Under the pieces are notes generated by a model that was given only the letters and a program-made list of their open reading frames with translations, was not told the origin of the DNA and did not search any database. From Siphonodentalium dalli (taxonomy: Eukaryota > Mollusca > Scaphopoda > Gadilida > Siphonodentaliidae): a DNA stretch of 64,000 nt. Shown one piece after another: positions 47,975 to 58,430 of this stretch. The DNA lies in assembly GCA_032622095.1 (NCBI GenBank), contig CP136069.1:105428278-105492277 (forward strand), written 5' to 3'. Made by a program: the position numbers and the translations under genes. The first letter of the stretch is position 1. Each line of letters opens with the position of its first letter.

Positions 47975-48109
47975 AAACAATCTGCTTTTTCACGCTGAGT
48001 TTTTCTACAGAATGTTGGACCCTCCATTCCATAGGAACACTAGAAGGTAATTACCATTATTTATATGACTTATAGTGAATATATACACATTATTATGATG
48101 CGTCACGGT

Positions 48110-49080
48110 TGTCAGTTGTCAGTTGTCAGAATGTATTCTGAAGTGGTTTTCTTGTGATTAATAATATATTTCCGGTATAAACCGGAAACATGGCAACCAC
48201 ACCAGTTTTGGGTTACACATCAGGTTGGAACATAAAGTACACATCATCCCGATTACAATGACATATAAATTGTCCATGTTTATGGCATATATACCAAGTT
48301 ATACTGCGATTCCAAAAAATCGACCTTTTTTCACTAAAATTGCCATATTTTACCCCAAAATTGGTGGTAAATGGTAGAAGTTATGTATATGTGTTAAATT
48401 ATTATGTCAGTATGGTCTTCCCACCCCTTGGCATGGCGAATTATCAGATACTACTTTGACTAATGCCACCAAATATACCTCTTACTCCTAAAACCCAATA
48501 GAGGTATGTTTCAAATGTATTCAGATGTGTTTTTCATGGGATTTTATTTATATTTCACGTGCATGCCGTTTCCATGGCAACCATAAACGTTTGGGTTCTA
48601 AATCAGATTGGAACTCAAAGTACACATCCTCCCGATTACAACGACATATGCATTGCCCCTGTGGCAGACATATGTGGCCTGATATACTGCGATTCCAAAA
48701 ATCACCCATTTTTGCATACAATCACCTGGTTTGACCCAAAAATTGTCAAAATTGTCCGTATATTGGATCCGGAGGTCACATGACCATACCATGTGTTAAT
48801 CGTTACCATTTTGGTGATAAAACCTTGAATTCCGATATTAAAGACTACCAAGACTCCAAAAATACTCATTCTGGACCATATCATATTTATTCATTGGTAC
48901 CTTCTACGGATTGCACACCTTTTTTCAGAGAGTGTTTCCATGGCAACCGCACCACTTTCAGATTCCACAGCAGGCCCCATTGAATAGCATACATCCTCAG
49001 GTTTCCAACGACACCAAATTTATCCTTAAGTACCATAGGCCCATTTATCCGAAAAAAATGGGTCTCTGCCGCTCGCCTAC
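48110..49080 (-). repeat. Diverged inverted copy of IR-A
   Basis: Resembles 15180-16080 at perhaps 80-85% (by eye): CATCATCCCGATTACAATGA, GCGATTCCAAAAA and TTCAAATGTATTCAGATGTG are recognisable. Three X-box-like motifs occur at about 48184, 48568 and 48934, spaced 384 and 366 bp as in IR-A. It is in the inverted sense to the IR-A copy at 45886-47905, so it forms the far arm of an older palindrome around the CIICEK promoter. Confidence 0.8.
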
Positions 49081-49280
49081 AAGACATACATGTGCAATCA
49101 CAAGAAATACAGACGTCTTCTACAAAACAAAGAACTAATGACGTCACACATGCCGCTTCTTCAGAACAACCAAAATAAAGACGGAGAAAATCAACCATCC
49201 GGAACAAATGGACTGATGAACAAAAGGCTGCTATCCATATTTAAAGCATCTAGGAAAGTATTTCACTTGTAATAGACTAC
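49081..49280. other. Short stretch with a possible SANT-like remnant
   Basis: One frame reads NKWTDEQKAAI, followed after a 1-base shift by FKASRKVF. This is reminiscent of a Myb/SANT-like helix start. It is too short to assign. No other signal. Confidence 0.2.
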
Positions 49281-49408
49281 CAGGGAAATTTCAATGTCTG
49301 GAGCCTATGAGGAAGGCTCCTGTCCTTAGTGCTTGACCCTGGGACCAGATTAAGTTTTTCATAAAAAACAATAAGTAAATTGTATGTCCACAGCGAGGAA
49401 ACTTAACC

Positions 49409-49493
49409 ACAGGTCCCCGGAAAAAAAATTGACCCCACCCCCAATAATACTTCATTCTATAGAGTGGGGTCAATTTTTGTTCTGGGGACCTGT
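49409..49493. mobile_element. Small hairpin MITE
   Basis: ACAGGTCCCCGGAAAAAAAA through TTGACCCCAC (49409-49438) faces GTGGGGTCAA through GGGGACCTGT (49464-49493): about 30 bp arms with four mismatches and a 25 bp loop. No coding content. Confidence 0.65.
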
Positions 49494-49559
49494 GCTTTCA
49501 ACCTGTAAGACGAGTATACCGGCCAGAACCTTAGGCTTAAAAAATAACCTTTTTATGTT

Positions 49560-49800
49560 TACCCATACCACAGTATGGTAAACATAGTGTCGTTGTCTGG
49601 ATTGACCACTCGTCGTTCGTCCGTCCGTCTGTCCATCCATAGACACTTTACGCATAATGTGATAACTGAAACATTTCCAATCTTATCGCAACCAATTTTG
49701 GTATGTGAGTTTCCCAGCCTCAAATACAGATCAATTTCGAATATGGGTTTGATCCGACTAGTTTTCACTGAGTTGTGGCCCTTTTTCCAAAAAAATATTC
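49560..49800. repeat. GTCCGTC-type dispersed repeat
   Basis: TATGGTAAACATAGTG and a CGTCCGTCCGTCTGTCCATC run are followed by ACCAATTTTGGTATGTGAG and GAGTTGTGGCCCTTTTT. The style resembles the satellite monomer (GTCCGTC run, then an AATTTGGTA box), though the two are not alignable throughout. Confidence 0.5.
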
Positions 49801-51500
49801 ACTCTTAAAAAAAATAAAAAATATTTAGATTGATTTTCTTGCTCAATTTAACTACCAAAAACAAAAAAATTAATAAATAGAAAATATATAACAAAATCTT
49901 GTGTTATGTACTGGTAAATTTGTTTGGAGCGACATTAAATCCAATTCACCAATTCCATCCCATACCTTTGGACTACTTAGCTAGTGATAAGGCTATGTTA
50001 TTTTCTGATGTCTCTTATGCCAATTGATGTGCAAATAATCTGATAAAGAAAGCTATGGTATCTAATTTAAAATAAAGATTCAACAATAAACATCACATGA
50101 TATTAACAGTAGACTCGGATATCTGTGCTGTAGAGTGATATCTTCAGATGTCTGAGGTCATTATAATTGTTATTGGTTTAATAGAGAGGTCAGTGTTCAA
50201 CATAAACAATTCCTGTGATTTGTTGACGGCTCTGCTATATAATTGATATTAATGGGTCAGCAGTGAGGTGGCTAACTTGTATACTATATTGTTGGTATAA
50301 TTTGATACAGTATTATTGTAAACTTAAATTGGACTCTCTTAACCCGAAGATTCCATGTCCAGGTCACCTTGCACATCTAACCCGAGGTTGTGGTGGTTTA
50401 GCTGTACCAATGCATTCTCTTATTACAATGCGAGTGACCCATAAATTCCAATAATTTGTGTTATGTACATTCTCTATAATAGTACATAACAGTATACTCT
50501 ATAATTCAACACCAAAACTCCGATCATAGTAATTTATTATCGCCAAGGGATGGGTTAACATCTGCCGATCGTGATCGGCCTCTCATTGTTTCCTATTACC
50601 CTACCTACCTGGACAAATTTGCGCTACCTCTAGAAATATTTAAATATATAGAAAAGTTAACTTATGCGACTGTCATTTGTATTGACTGTTCCAACATATA
50701 TTTACCATAGAACACAACAGTTATGTTGCATTCTTCGATTTGTATGGTAGAAGTCTACATTTTAAATCTGGTCAATGTTCACTGATAACATCGCCTCACA
50801 GGACATATTATTTTGAGGGAATTTCAATGATGCAATCATAATGGTAGCATTTTATTTCACCCATGGTAATTGCTGTCAATATTACCCGTAATTTTAGGGT
50901 GAAATTGAAAATATTGTTTTTTTTTAAATGCAAAATAAAAAAAATTGACATACCTACCTGTACCTACCTGGAATTTTTTGGCCGCATAACAGGAAACAAA
51001 TGATTTTTTTGCCTTTGCTATATCCCGTAAGACAGGTATACCGGTCCGGTGGTAGTGTGTGTAGTTTTCTCCGTCTCCCTGCATATGTCGCCTATATTAC
51101 TTGTCGTACCTTTTTGGAAAGGAAATAGCATGGGCTATATGCTAGGATAACTCCGATCTTGTGCCAAGGCAGGGCTGTGTACAATACGTGCAGTTACGTC
51201 ATTTTAAGTGAAATTCGAGACTAATGAAGCTTGGAATTTATTTGTGTGTTCTCCAATAAGTTGAACGAAATGATGGTCGAAATCAAGGTCGCATTGCTCA
51301 TAAACGTTCATCCACGAGAGTCTCCAATGATAGGTTTGCCCATAAAAGCATCTGTTTGAGAGGGGGTCCTCGTAATGGCGTATGCGCAGTCATAATTTTG
51401 TAGGATTTCTGTTCAATGCTTGTTTGTGTGAAAAACTTCATATAGCTTTTTTCCATGGGACATAAACTCTATTTGTAGTTCCGCAAAGTATCACGCTACG
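49801..51500. other. Non-coding stretch, nothing recognised
   Basis: AT-rich, with short poly-A and poly-T runs. Short open frames here (for example 50263-50454) have no recognisable domains or splice context. Confidence 0.6.
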
Positions 51501-51519
51501 GTAAAAAAAATTGAATACA

Positions 51520-51960
51520 TGTGCTAATAGTCTACAAGCCGTATTTCTAATTGGATCATTACCAAATTTCATATGCATGTTCAGATCAATGTCTAGACGA
51601 GAAAATCCTGTTTTGGTTCCTGTCGGCCACACAAAATGACCGCCATCATGGATTCCTTTTTCACAGTCTACAGAATTTATACATCAATTTTCTTTAAACT
51701 TTGAGTGACTCATTATGACCCCAGGATGAGAATGTCCCATTTTGGTTCCGGTTGGCCACCCAAGATGGCCGCCATGGGGGCCATCTTTATTTTTTCTGCA
51801 CTGTTGACAGGCTGCATTTATACATGAGTTTTCTCGAAACTTTTCATATTGACTCATCATGACCCCAAGATGCGAACAATCTATTTGGTTCCTGTTGGCC
51901 GCCATGGTGACCATCTTGGATTTCTTCCGCACAGTCTACATGCTGCATTTATGCTTATTA
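51520..51960. repeat. ~130 bp minisatellite, three units
   Basis: Units at about 51540, 51700 and 51840 share GAGAA/CGAAxAATC, TTTTGGTTCC, GGCCACxxAAGATGGCCGCCAT, CCATCTT and GCACAGTCTACAG, with an ACTCATTATGACCCCA link. Confidence 0.7.
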
Positions 51961-52069
51961 TGGCTCTTAGATCCCAGTCAATTATCCTTAATGACCAACA
52001 AATTTGAATGTTTACTGAATTTTAGTCATTTTCAACTAGAATACAGCAGGTTCTTATTGGTGTTCGGAG

Positions 52070-52840
52070 CACATGCACATGTGTACACACCAGCGTTGTG
52101 AGGCAATTTGGTTTATGAGGACATTTCTCCTTAATGAAGTCGTCGAAATGGTTTAAAAGTTTCTAGTCAATAACAGTCTCTTTCGGGAAGGTGTTCATTG
52201 AATATTGATAATTAGTCATTTAAGGACCTAAATTAGATTATGCTGAATACATACGGCTGTTTAAAGGATCAATTGAATTGAAATAATCTGTGTGTATATC
52301 AATGTCTGATAACATGTGGTTTCAACGTGGTCCTGACCTGTTGTTTCTGACGTCAGTGCCGGACTTCCTTATTTGGTAAACCTTGAATTGTCGCACATGC
52401 AGCTAAGTATTTTCACTGCCCATTCTATATTGATAAAACATGGGGAATTGCAGGAAAGTTGATTTTGACTAAAAGAGCAGGTTACCTCAATAGAGTGAAA
52501 GAAATAATTCATATCTATCAATCAGAAAGGTTCTATCAGAACTTATTTAAGTGGCGAGCATTACGGTAGTGGTCATGTCATTGCCTGTCATGATTGCTAC
52601 ATTGTCATTGACACTTACTTTTAGTTAAAAGAAATCTTTCACCTAGATTTTACAACTAGGTCAGTGCTTAAGTGCTAAATGAGCTGGGATTAAAATACAA
52701 ACTACTTCTCAAATGGAAATACACAATCAATCAGAATGTGGTTTTAAGACCTTCGTGAAATAAAAAAAATTGTCCTCACAATGTTGGTGTGCAAATATGT
52801 GCATGTCCTCCCAATTCCATGCATACAAATGCAGATTTGA
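52070..52840. repeat. Facing pair of GAGGACA-family repeats
   Basis: 52070-52165 (ACACACCAGCGTTGTGAGG, GGTTTATGAGGACATTTC) is in inverted orientation to 52715-52840 (CAATCAGAATGTGGTTTTAAGACC, ATTGTCCTCACAATGTTGG, ATGTCCTCCCAA). Both match the repeat at 20510-20640. They may be ends of one ~770 bp non-autonomous element; the interior shows no gene. Confidence 0.45.
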
Positions 52841-53600
52841 AATATTCTGAACTTGTCTGATAATTGTTAAAACAAAGATGACACTAATAAACTAAATCCA
52901 TGCTAATCATGAGTACACCCACAAGACGCTCTGTGTCGCTGACACATCTTCAAAGAATACCTCAATTGTCAAAAATTGTCTGGTGGCTGGGTGTCGTCGA
53001 ATCACGCCCGCACATATTCACTTGTCTTGGATGAGGGGGCGGTGGGAATTATATTCCACGAAGCGAATATATTTCGAGATGAATTATCAGTTTGAAAGAA
53101 ACAATGACAATTGGAAACAGAAAAGGAAAGATTAAATTCCCATACATGTATGTAATAATGAATGAAATTTGCTAGCTTATTGTCCACTGCAGACCCTTCC
53201 AGACCGGATCTTGCTAAACTAACATTTGGAAAACTAAATGTTGTCATCTTCCTCTAACTGAGTCTCAATCTTGGTAGAGTTATTTTTAATTTTGAGTCAG
53301 ATGTTGATGTTTTAATATGTGCAATGCTTCAGCGAGGTGGGATGGCCTGAGAATCGATATTTTAATTTTGTGTAGCATTGGCCTGAATTGATTTATTCTC
53401 ATATGTCCAGATATGACCTTAGCTGTTGAAAGTGACAATTGACACTAATTGAACCTGCTTACAGTTAGGTGCCGGTGGGGCCTGATTTGACAATTTTATG
53501 AAGAAGCGAGAATGTTAAATAATGATAAGAGCACACAGGCCGGTTATATATCAAAACGCTCTGCATCCCACATAGATTCCATTTACCTAGGTCAGAACAT
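52841..53600. other. Non-coding stretch, nothing recognised
   Basis: An 81-residue minus-strand frame (53002-53247) has no domain and no splice context. No other structure seen. Confidence 0.5.
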
Positions 53601-53609
53601 CCATGCTGA

Positions 53610-53975
53610 TTCACAGTCCTCAGGAATAGTTCCTGAAAGTCTGCTGGTGGGGTTGTTCAGCACGTACATGTACATGAGAACAAGAAAACTGGCACTGTGT
53701 CAGTGAATATTTTTGATACAATATGTGCCTCAGACATGCAGGTAGAATATGCTGTGTGAGTCATTTCAGACATCTAACTAGTTGATGAAATAAACTTGTT
53801 TTCATTTCAAGGTCGAATCAGTATATTTTTGTCACATGGTCATACTGTATCTGCATGTCTGGGACGCATTTTGAACCAAAAATATTCACTGATACAGTGC
53901 CGGTTAGGTTGTTCTCATGTACGTGCCATGATCCCACTAACAGACTTACAGGAGGTATTCTTCTGAATATTTAGC
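53610..53975. mobile_element. Fold-back element with ~130 bp imperfect inverted arms
   Basis: 53610-53752 (GTCTGCTGGTGGG, CACGTACATGTACATGAGAAC, CACTGTGTCAGTGAATATTT, CAGACATGCAG) is the imperfect reverse complement of 53843-53975 (CTGCATGTCTG, AAATATTCACTGATACAGTG, GTTCTCATGTACGTG, CCCACTAACAGAC). No coding capacity. Confidence 0.65.
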
Positions 53976-53990
53976 TCACATGGGTTACGT

Positions 53991-55426
53991 AGCGATTCTC
54001 CGAAGACCCATAACTCCGAATGTCCGATTCTCCGAAGGTCCGATTCTCCGACGCCCCGATTCTCCGACAGCCCACAACTCCGAAGTCCCGATTCTCCGAA
54101 ATCCCATAACTCTGAAGACCCATAACTCCGAAGGCCTATAACTCCGAACGCCCATAACTCCGAAGGTCTATAACTCCGAAGGGCCGATTCTCCGAAGGTC
54201 CGATTCTCCGAAGATCCGATTCTCCGAAGATCATGTTTTATCGCTTATTAAATAGTGTACAGTCCAGTGACGGAGTCAATGGGGCCCTAGGGAAGACCGC
54301 CCCCCAAAAAACGTGTCAAATGTCATGTAAACGTCCGGAAATCCCTCGCGTATGGTTATATTTTGTATGGAACATGTACATGTAGATAATATATCCCCCC
54401 CCCCTGGAATCAGGAATCCAGCTTCAAATTTACCATGGAATCCGGTCTCCAGCTTCAAATTGACACTGGAATCCGGCGTCCAGTTTCAAATTAACCCTGG
54501 AATCCGGCGTCCAGCTTCAAATTGACGTCTGGAATCCGGCGTACGGTCCAAAATGGGTGGAATCCGGCGTACGAAAAGGGGGGAAGGGGCCCTCATATAT
54601 TGGAAACGTTAACTATGTATTATAATAAGGTGATATCTACACCACCAGTAGTGTGCGACAAGCCTTAATTTTCCACAGAATGCTTAAATTTATGTAAGAA
54701 ATACAATTATTTTGCCACAATGTACGTCTTAATACAATTAATATGATTAAACTGTGCACATCCGACTGCATTGGGGTGATTTGATGCAATCAAGTTCATT
54801 TTATATATGAAAAAAGGACAAGTTCTTCCCCGTTCACCCCTGTACATTTTACTCTGGCATCTCATGGACCAACATAACGTTATAGTATATGGTGTATCAT
54901 CAGTGGCGGGCCAGAATTCCCATTTAGGTGGGGGCAGTAGGAAAAGTTTGAATATGTTGATGCCCCATGAACGATTTCCGGGCGTTTACATGACATTGGA
55001 CATGTTTTGGTAGGGGCCCATATTGTCTGAAATAGCAAGTAGAGATTTAATGGGGGCAGTAGGAATTTTGGGACCCATTGGCTTCGCCACTGGACTGTAC
55101 ACTATTTAGTAAACGATAATACCCCGATAAAACAAAATCTTCGGAGAATCGGACCTTCGGAGAATCGGACCTTCGGAGTTATGGGCCGTCGGAGAATCGG
55201 GCCTTCGGAGTTATAGGTCTTCGGAGAATCGGCACTTCGGAGTTATAGGTCTTCGGAGTTATAGGTCTTCGGAGAATCGGCCCTTCGGAGTTATGGGCTT
55301 TCGGAGAATCGGATCTTCGGAGTTATTGGCCGTCGGAGAATCGGGTCTTCGGAGTTGTGGGCCGTCGAAGAATCGGGTCTTCGGAGTTGTGGGCCTTCGT
55401 AGTAATAGGTCTTCGGAGAATCGGCT
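53991..55426. mobile_element. Fold-back element with 16 bp tandem repeats as inverted arms
   Basis: The left arm (53991-54230) is about 15 copies of a 16 bp unit in two forms, TCCGATTCTCCGAAGG and CCCATAACTCCGAAGA. The right arm (55138-55426) is about 18 copies in reverse complement. Next to them are inner inverted repeats: TTATCG..TAAATAGTGTACAGTCCAGTG (54241) against CACTGGACTGTACACTATTTA (55088), and ACGTCCGGAAATCCCTCG-type sequence against CGATTTCCGGGCGTTTACATG. This matches the known foldback-element design. There is no transposase. The interior also holds a ~34 bp tandem repeat (54398-54590). Confidence 0.85.
54398..54590. repeat. ~34 bp tandem repeat related to the GGTATCACC MITE
   Basis: Five to six units of GGAATCCGGCGTCCAGCTTC plus AAATTGAC lie between a poly-C tract (54396) and GGCGTACGAAAAGGGGGG. 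The end resembles the CCCGCGTACCGAAAGGGGGG end of the element at 16830-16865. Confidence 0.6.
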
Positions 55427-55884
55427 GACACCCTCACGTGTCTGTCGTAGCCACAACCATTGGGAGCTATATGAAATGCAGTTCATGTTGATAGTTAACT
55501 TTACTATGTAGTATGTACTTCACTTGCTGACAATTATTCTGACTGGGATAAAAATTACAAAAACTGTAAGATTCACAAGACCTCATCTGACCTTGACCTT
55601 AAATATATGTACATGTATACAAAGCTCCAAAGAGATGACAATTATTATCTTCTACACCAAATTTTGGCCTGATGTCATAGTATTCTGGGTGTCTGTATTA
55701 TATCATATAAATTATGTCAATTCTACTTTAATAGTGATCATATAATTTATATGATCACTATTAAAGTAGAATTGACATAATTTGTATGAATTACTAGTGG
55801 TTCAGATTTATTTGTCATTTTGTTTAATATTATTTTTGTTTTAATGTACAATGTATGTATAATTTACATTAGCCCTTTTAATTG
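55427..55884. other. Gap with a perfect 36 bp hairpin
   Basis: 55709-55744 and 55748-55783 are perfect reverse complements separated by ATT. The remainder is AT-rich without genes. The hairpin ends about 100 bp before the reverse-transcriptase frame. Confidence 0.9.
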
Positions 55885-57876
55885 ATGTGGGCATTACACT
55901 TTTCAATTGAGATGGCAAGACAAATTCTAGCATCTGGAGATGATCGCTTGAATTATGAACACTTTATTTATGGTGGTGATATACTGGCAAAGAAAACATG
56001 TCTATTATTCAATATGATGATAAAATTCGAACATATTCCATGTAAAGCAAAGCGTGGCGTGATAGTCTCTTTATATAAGGGAAATCCAAAGCCTAAAGAC
56101 TCTTTTGATAGCTATCGTGCTGTAACGCTCATGCCCGTCATGTATAAAATATTTGAAAAACTTTTGCTATGTCGCATACAAGACCATGCACCATTTGTAA
56201 ATGCAACTCATCCATTGCAAAATGGTTTTCAGGCAAAAGTAAGTTGTGTAATGTCATCTTACCTTATGAAGGAATGTATCCTCTACACATCCGAGAGGCA
56301 CAGCAAACTATATGCATGCTTCCTGGATGTGTGGAAGGCATTCGATACATTGTGGATCGACGGACTTCTTTACAAGCTCTTCAACCGCCAGGTAACGGGA
56401 AAACTCCTACGTATAATTTGTGATCTTTTAAAAGGAATTAAATGTTGTACTTCTGTTCAGAATTTCACATCTAGCTGGATAAATGTGTTGCAAGGAACTA
56501 GACAAGGAGATACTTTATCTCCTGTTTTATATACAATATTTATTGATGATCTGTTACATGAACTCTGCAACTCCAAATATGGTTTCAAAATGTATGGAGT
56601 AAGCTGTGCATCTCCCACACATGCTGATGACATGGTCCTGTTATCGTTAACCCCGAGTGGTCTACAGGCCTTGTGTAATATATGTTACTCATATAGCCAA
56701 CGATGGCGTTACAGATACAATGCAGCCAAGTCTGTTAGTCTTATTTTTAATGAAGCAAACTCTGATTTCTCAACAATAAATTATGAATGGAAATTGGGAT
56801 CTATACAAATACCAGTTTCTCAAAGTACTACGCACCTTGGTGTACCTGTTGTCACTCAAAAGTTCAACTCTCAAATGATAACTCAGATATGTGATCGCAT
56901 GAGGAATACATTCTTCATGTTATCTAATGCAGGGATGTATGCGGGAGGTATAACTCCCGTCAGTTGTAAAAAGATTTACGAATCTATTGTGCTTCCGAGG
57001 GGTTTATACGGCTCAGAGTTACTGCTTAACACAAACGCAGCAGATAGTGAAAAGTTAGAACGAACCCATAGAATGTGTTTGAAATCAACTCAGGGATTGC
57101 CTGTCAGAACACGAACTGATATGGTACTGGGGTTGCTTGGCATGTCCCCACTTTCGATGTACATCCAAAAACGGAAATTGTCTTTGTTCTTTTCGTTGTG
57201 TAGGCTGGGTGTTATGAAAACAGTCAAGAAGGTATTTCTCCATAGGCTCATTGAAGCAGACGAGACAAACGGGAGGAGTCCCTTCTTATCTGAAATCCGT
57301 AACATTCTAACCAAATTTGGGATGGATGAACTTTGGAAGTCATTTGTTGTGAGCTTATCTGTACCCTCGAAAGAATCGTGTAAACGGACCATTAAGTCAA
57401 ATTTTGAAATAATGTCACAATCGCAATGGCAAATGCGGGTGCGAGACGATCCTGATTTTGTACGATTTAACATTGTTAATCCAGAACTTTCTATCTCTCA
57501 TATATGGACTATCTGCAGAAACCACCCTTCGACCAAAGAAGACATTTTCGTTACAATTGGCTTACTGTGTACACCAATGTATATGACTGATTCTGTATGT
57601 GACCATTGTCAAATTCCCTACATTGACATCGTCACTCATGTCGTTAATGATTGTATGTTTCTTAATCAGTTACGTAACCAAATCTGGTACGAATTTATTG
57701 ATATTTTTACTGTGGAATGTTACATGTTCATCAATAGTATGAGTTGGATTCAACAAACTGCATTATTCCTCGGGTATATCCCACCAAATCTAGATGAATA
57801 TGTTGAGGACACAGTCGCATTTTGTCGTTTCTTCATCTCCTCAACATCGAAGTTATGGAAAATGTGGGTACACTAA
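55885..57876 (+). CDS. Non-LTR retrotransposon (LINE) reverse transcriptase, 5'-truncated
   Basis: A 663-residue uninterrupted frame from the ATG at 55885, with an in-frame TAA just upstream. RT blocks in order (numbered from the codon before that ATG): GVIVSLYKG and SYRAVTLMPVMYKIFEKLL (59-95), LQNGF (112-116), FLDVWKAFDTLW with D149 and D155 (147-158), QGTRQGDTLSP (204-214), HADD (247-250, in place of the usual Y/F-ADD) and YSQRWRYRYNAAKS (270-283). A thumb-like region and a CCHC knuckle, C573-x2-C576-x9-H586-x4-C591, follow near the end. The AP endonuclease that normally precedes RT is missing. The layout suggests the CR1/Jockey/I superfamily. It copies RNA into DNA at a nicked target. The long clean frame implies a fairly recent insertion. 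The (ATC)n tract at 58217 could be its 3' tail. Confidence 0.88.
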   Translation: MWALHFSIEMARQILASGDDRLNYEHFIYGGDILAKKTCLLFNMMIKFEHIPCKAKRGVIVSLYKGNPKPKDSFDSYRAVTLMPVMYKIFEKLLLCRIQDHAPFVNATHPLQNGFQAKVSCVMSSYLMKECILYTSERHSKLYACFLDVWKAFDTLWIDGLLYKLFNRQVTGKLLRIICDLLKGIKCCTSVQNFTSSWINVLQGTRQGDTLSPVLYTIFIDDLLHELCNSKYGFKMYGVSCASPTHADDMVLLSLTPSGLQALCNICYSYSQRWRYRYNAAKSVSLIFNEANSDFSTINYEWKLGSIQIPVSQSTTHLGVPVVTQKFNSQMITQICDRMRNTFFMLSNAGMYAGGITPVSCKKIYESIVLPRGLYGSELLLNTNAADSEKLERTHRMCLKSTQGLPVRTRTDMVLGLLGMSPLSMYIQKRKLSLFFSLCRLGVMKTVKKVFLHRLIEADETNGRSPFLSEIRNILTKFGMDELWKSFVVSLSVPSKESCKRTIKSNFEIMSQSQWQMRVRDDPDFVRFNIVNPELSISHIWTICRNHPSTKEDIFVTIGLLCTPMYMTDSVCDHCQIPYIDIVTHVVNDCMFLNQLRNQIWYEFIDIFTVECYMFINSMSWIQQTALFLGYIPPNLDEYVEDTVAFCRFFISSTSKLWKMWVH

Positions 57877-58216
57877 CAACTTGAAATTTTGAGACGTAAT
57901 CCATAGCAGATGATTGCTAGCAGTGTAATTTATACTTAAGCTTAGATTCTGCACCCATAATTTCGGGTCGATTTTAATATGACATGTTCATACGTGTGTG
58001 TAATATGATGTCTCATATTATATTCTCATATTAAGAACATAGTATCAATATAAGTGTTCGTGTATACGAGAATGTTTATATTAACTTAGTATATTGAGTT
58101 CTTATTCATATTTGCCTACGTGGATTTAGGTGAGATTTTGAACACCAACATGGGTCTGCCTGTGTATCAGATAGTCATGTGTAAATGTTCAAAATATTCC
58201 ATCGATTTCGCTAACA
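57877..58216. other. Probable 3' untranslated region of the LINE
   Basis: AT-rich with no frame. ATATTA/TAATAT-type short repeats near 58010-58090. No polyadenylation site is certain. Confidence 0.4.
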
Positions 58217-58430
58217 GTATCATCATCATCATCATCATCTTCAACATCATCTTCACCATCATCATCATCATCACCACCATTATCATCAGCATCGTCGCCA
58301 TCATCATCATCATCATCATCATCATCCTCATCCTCATAATCATCGTCATCATCGTCGTCATCATCGTCCTCCTCATCATCATAATCATCATCATCATCAT
58401 CACCATCATCGTCTTCATCGTCGTCATAAT
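58217..58430. repeat. (ATC)n microsatellite
   Basis: About 210 bp of CATCAT with scattered CGT, CTT and CAC variants. It gives rise to long Ile-, Met- and Asp-rich open frames on both strands that are not genes. Confidence 0.97.

Larger units (their letters stand above)
41769..48109 (+). repeat. Third (direct) copy of the arm segment
   Basis: Matches 34029-40281 in the same orientation. Differences include a ~57 bp TA run, a 1 bp deletion that breaks the 66-residue ORF, an extra insertion near 44625-44660, and a short insertion TTTCCTCACTAGCAGACTGG near 45353 copied from a motif found in IR-A. It ends at CGTCACGGT, before the CIICEK coding exon, so that gene is missing here. Confidence 0.95.

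Noticed and set aside
49081-49280. Myb/SANT-like gene exon
   Set aside because: Only about 20 recognisable residues with a frameshift; too weak to call a gene.
55259-55511. Repeat-rich ORFs in the 16 bp arrays
   Set aside because: Open frames are a by-product of 16 bp tandem units (not a multiple of three) and end with the array.
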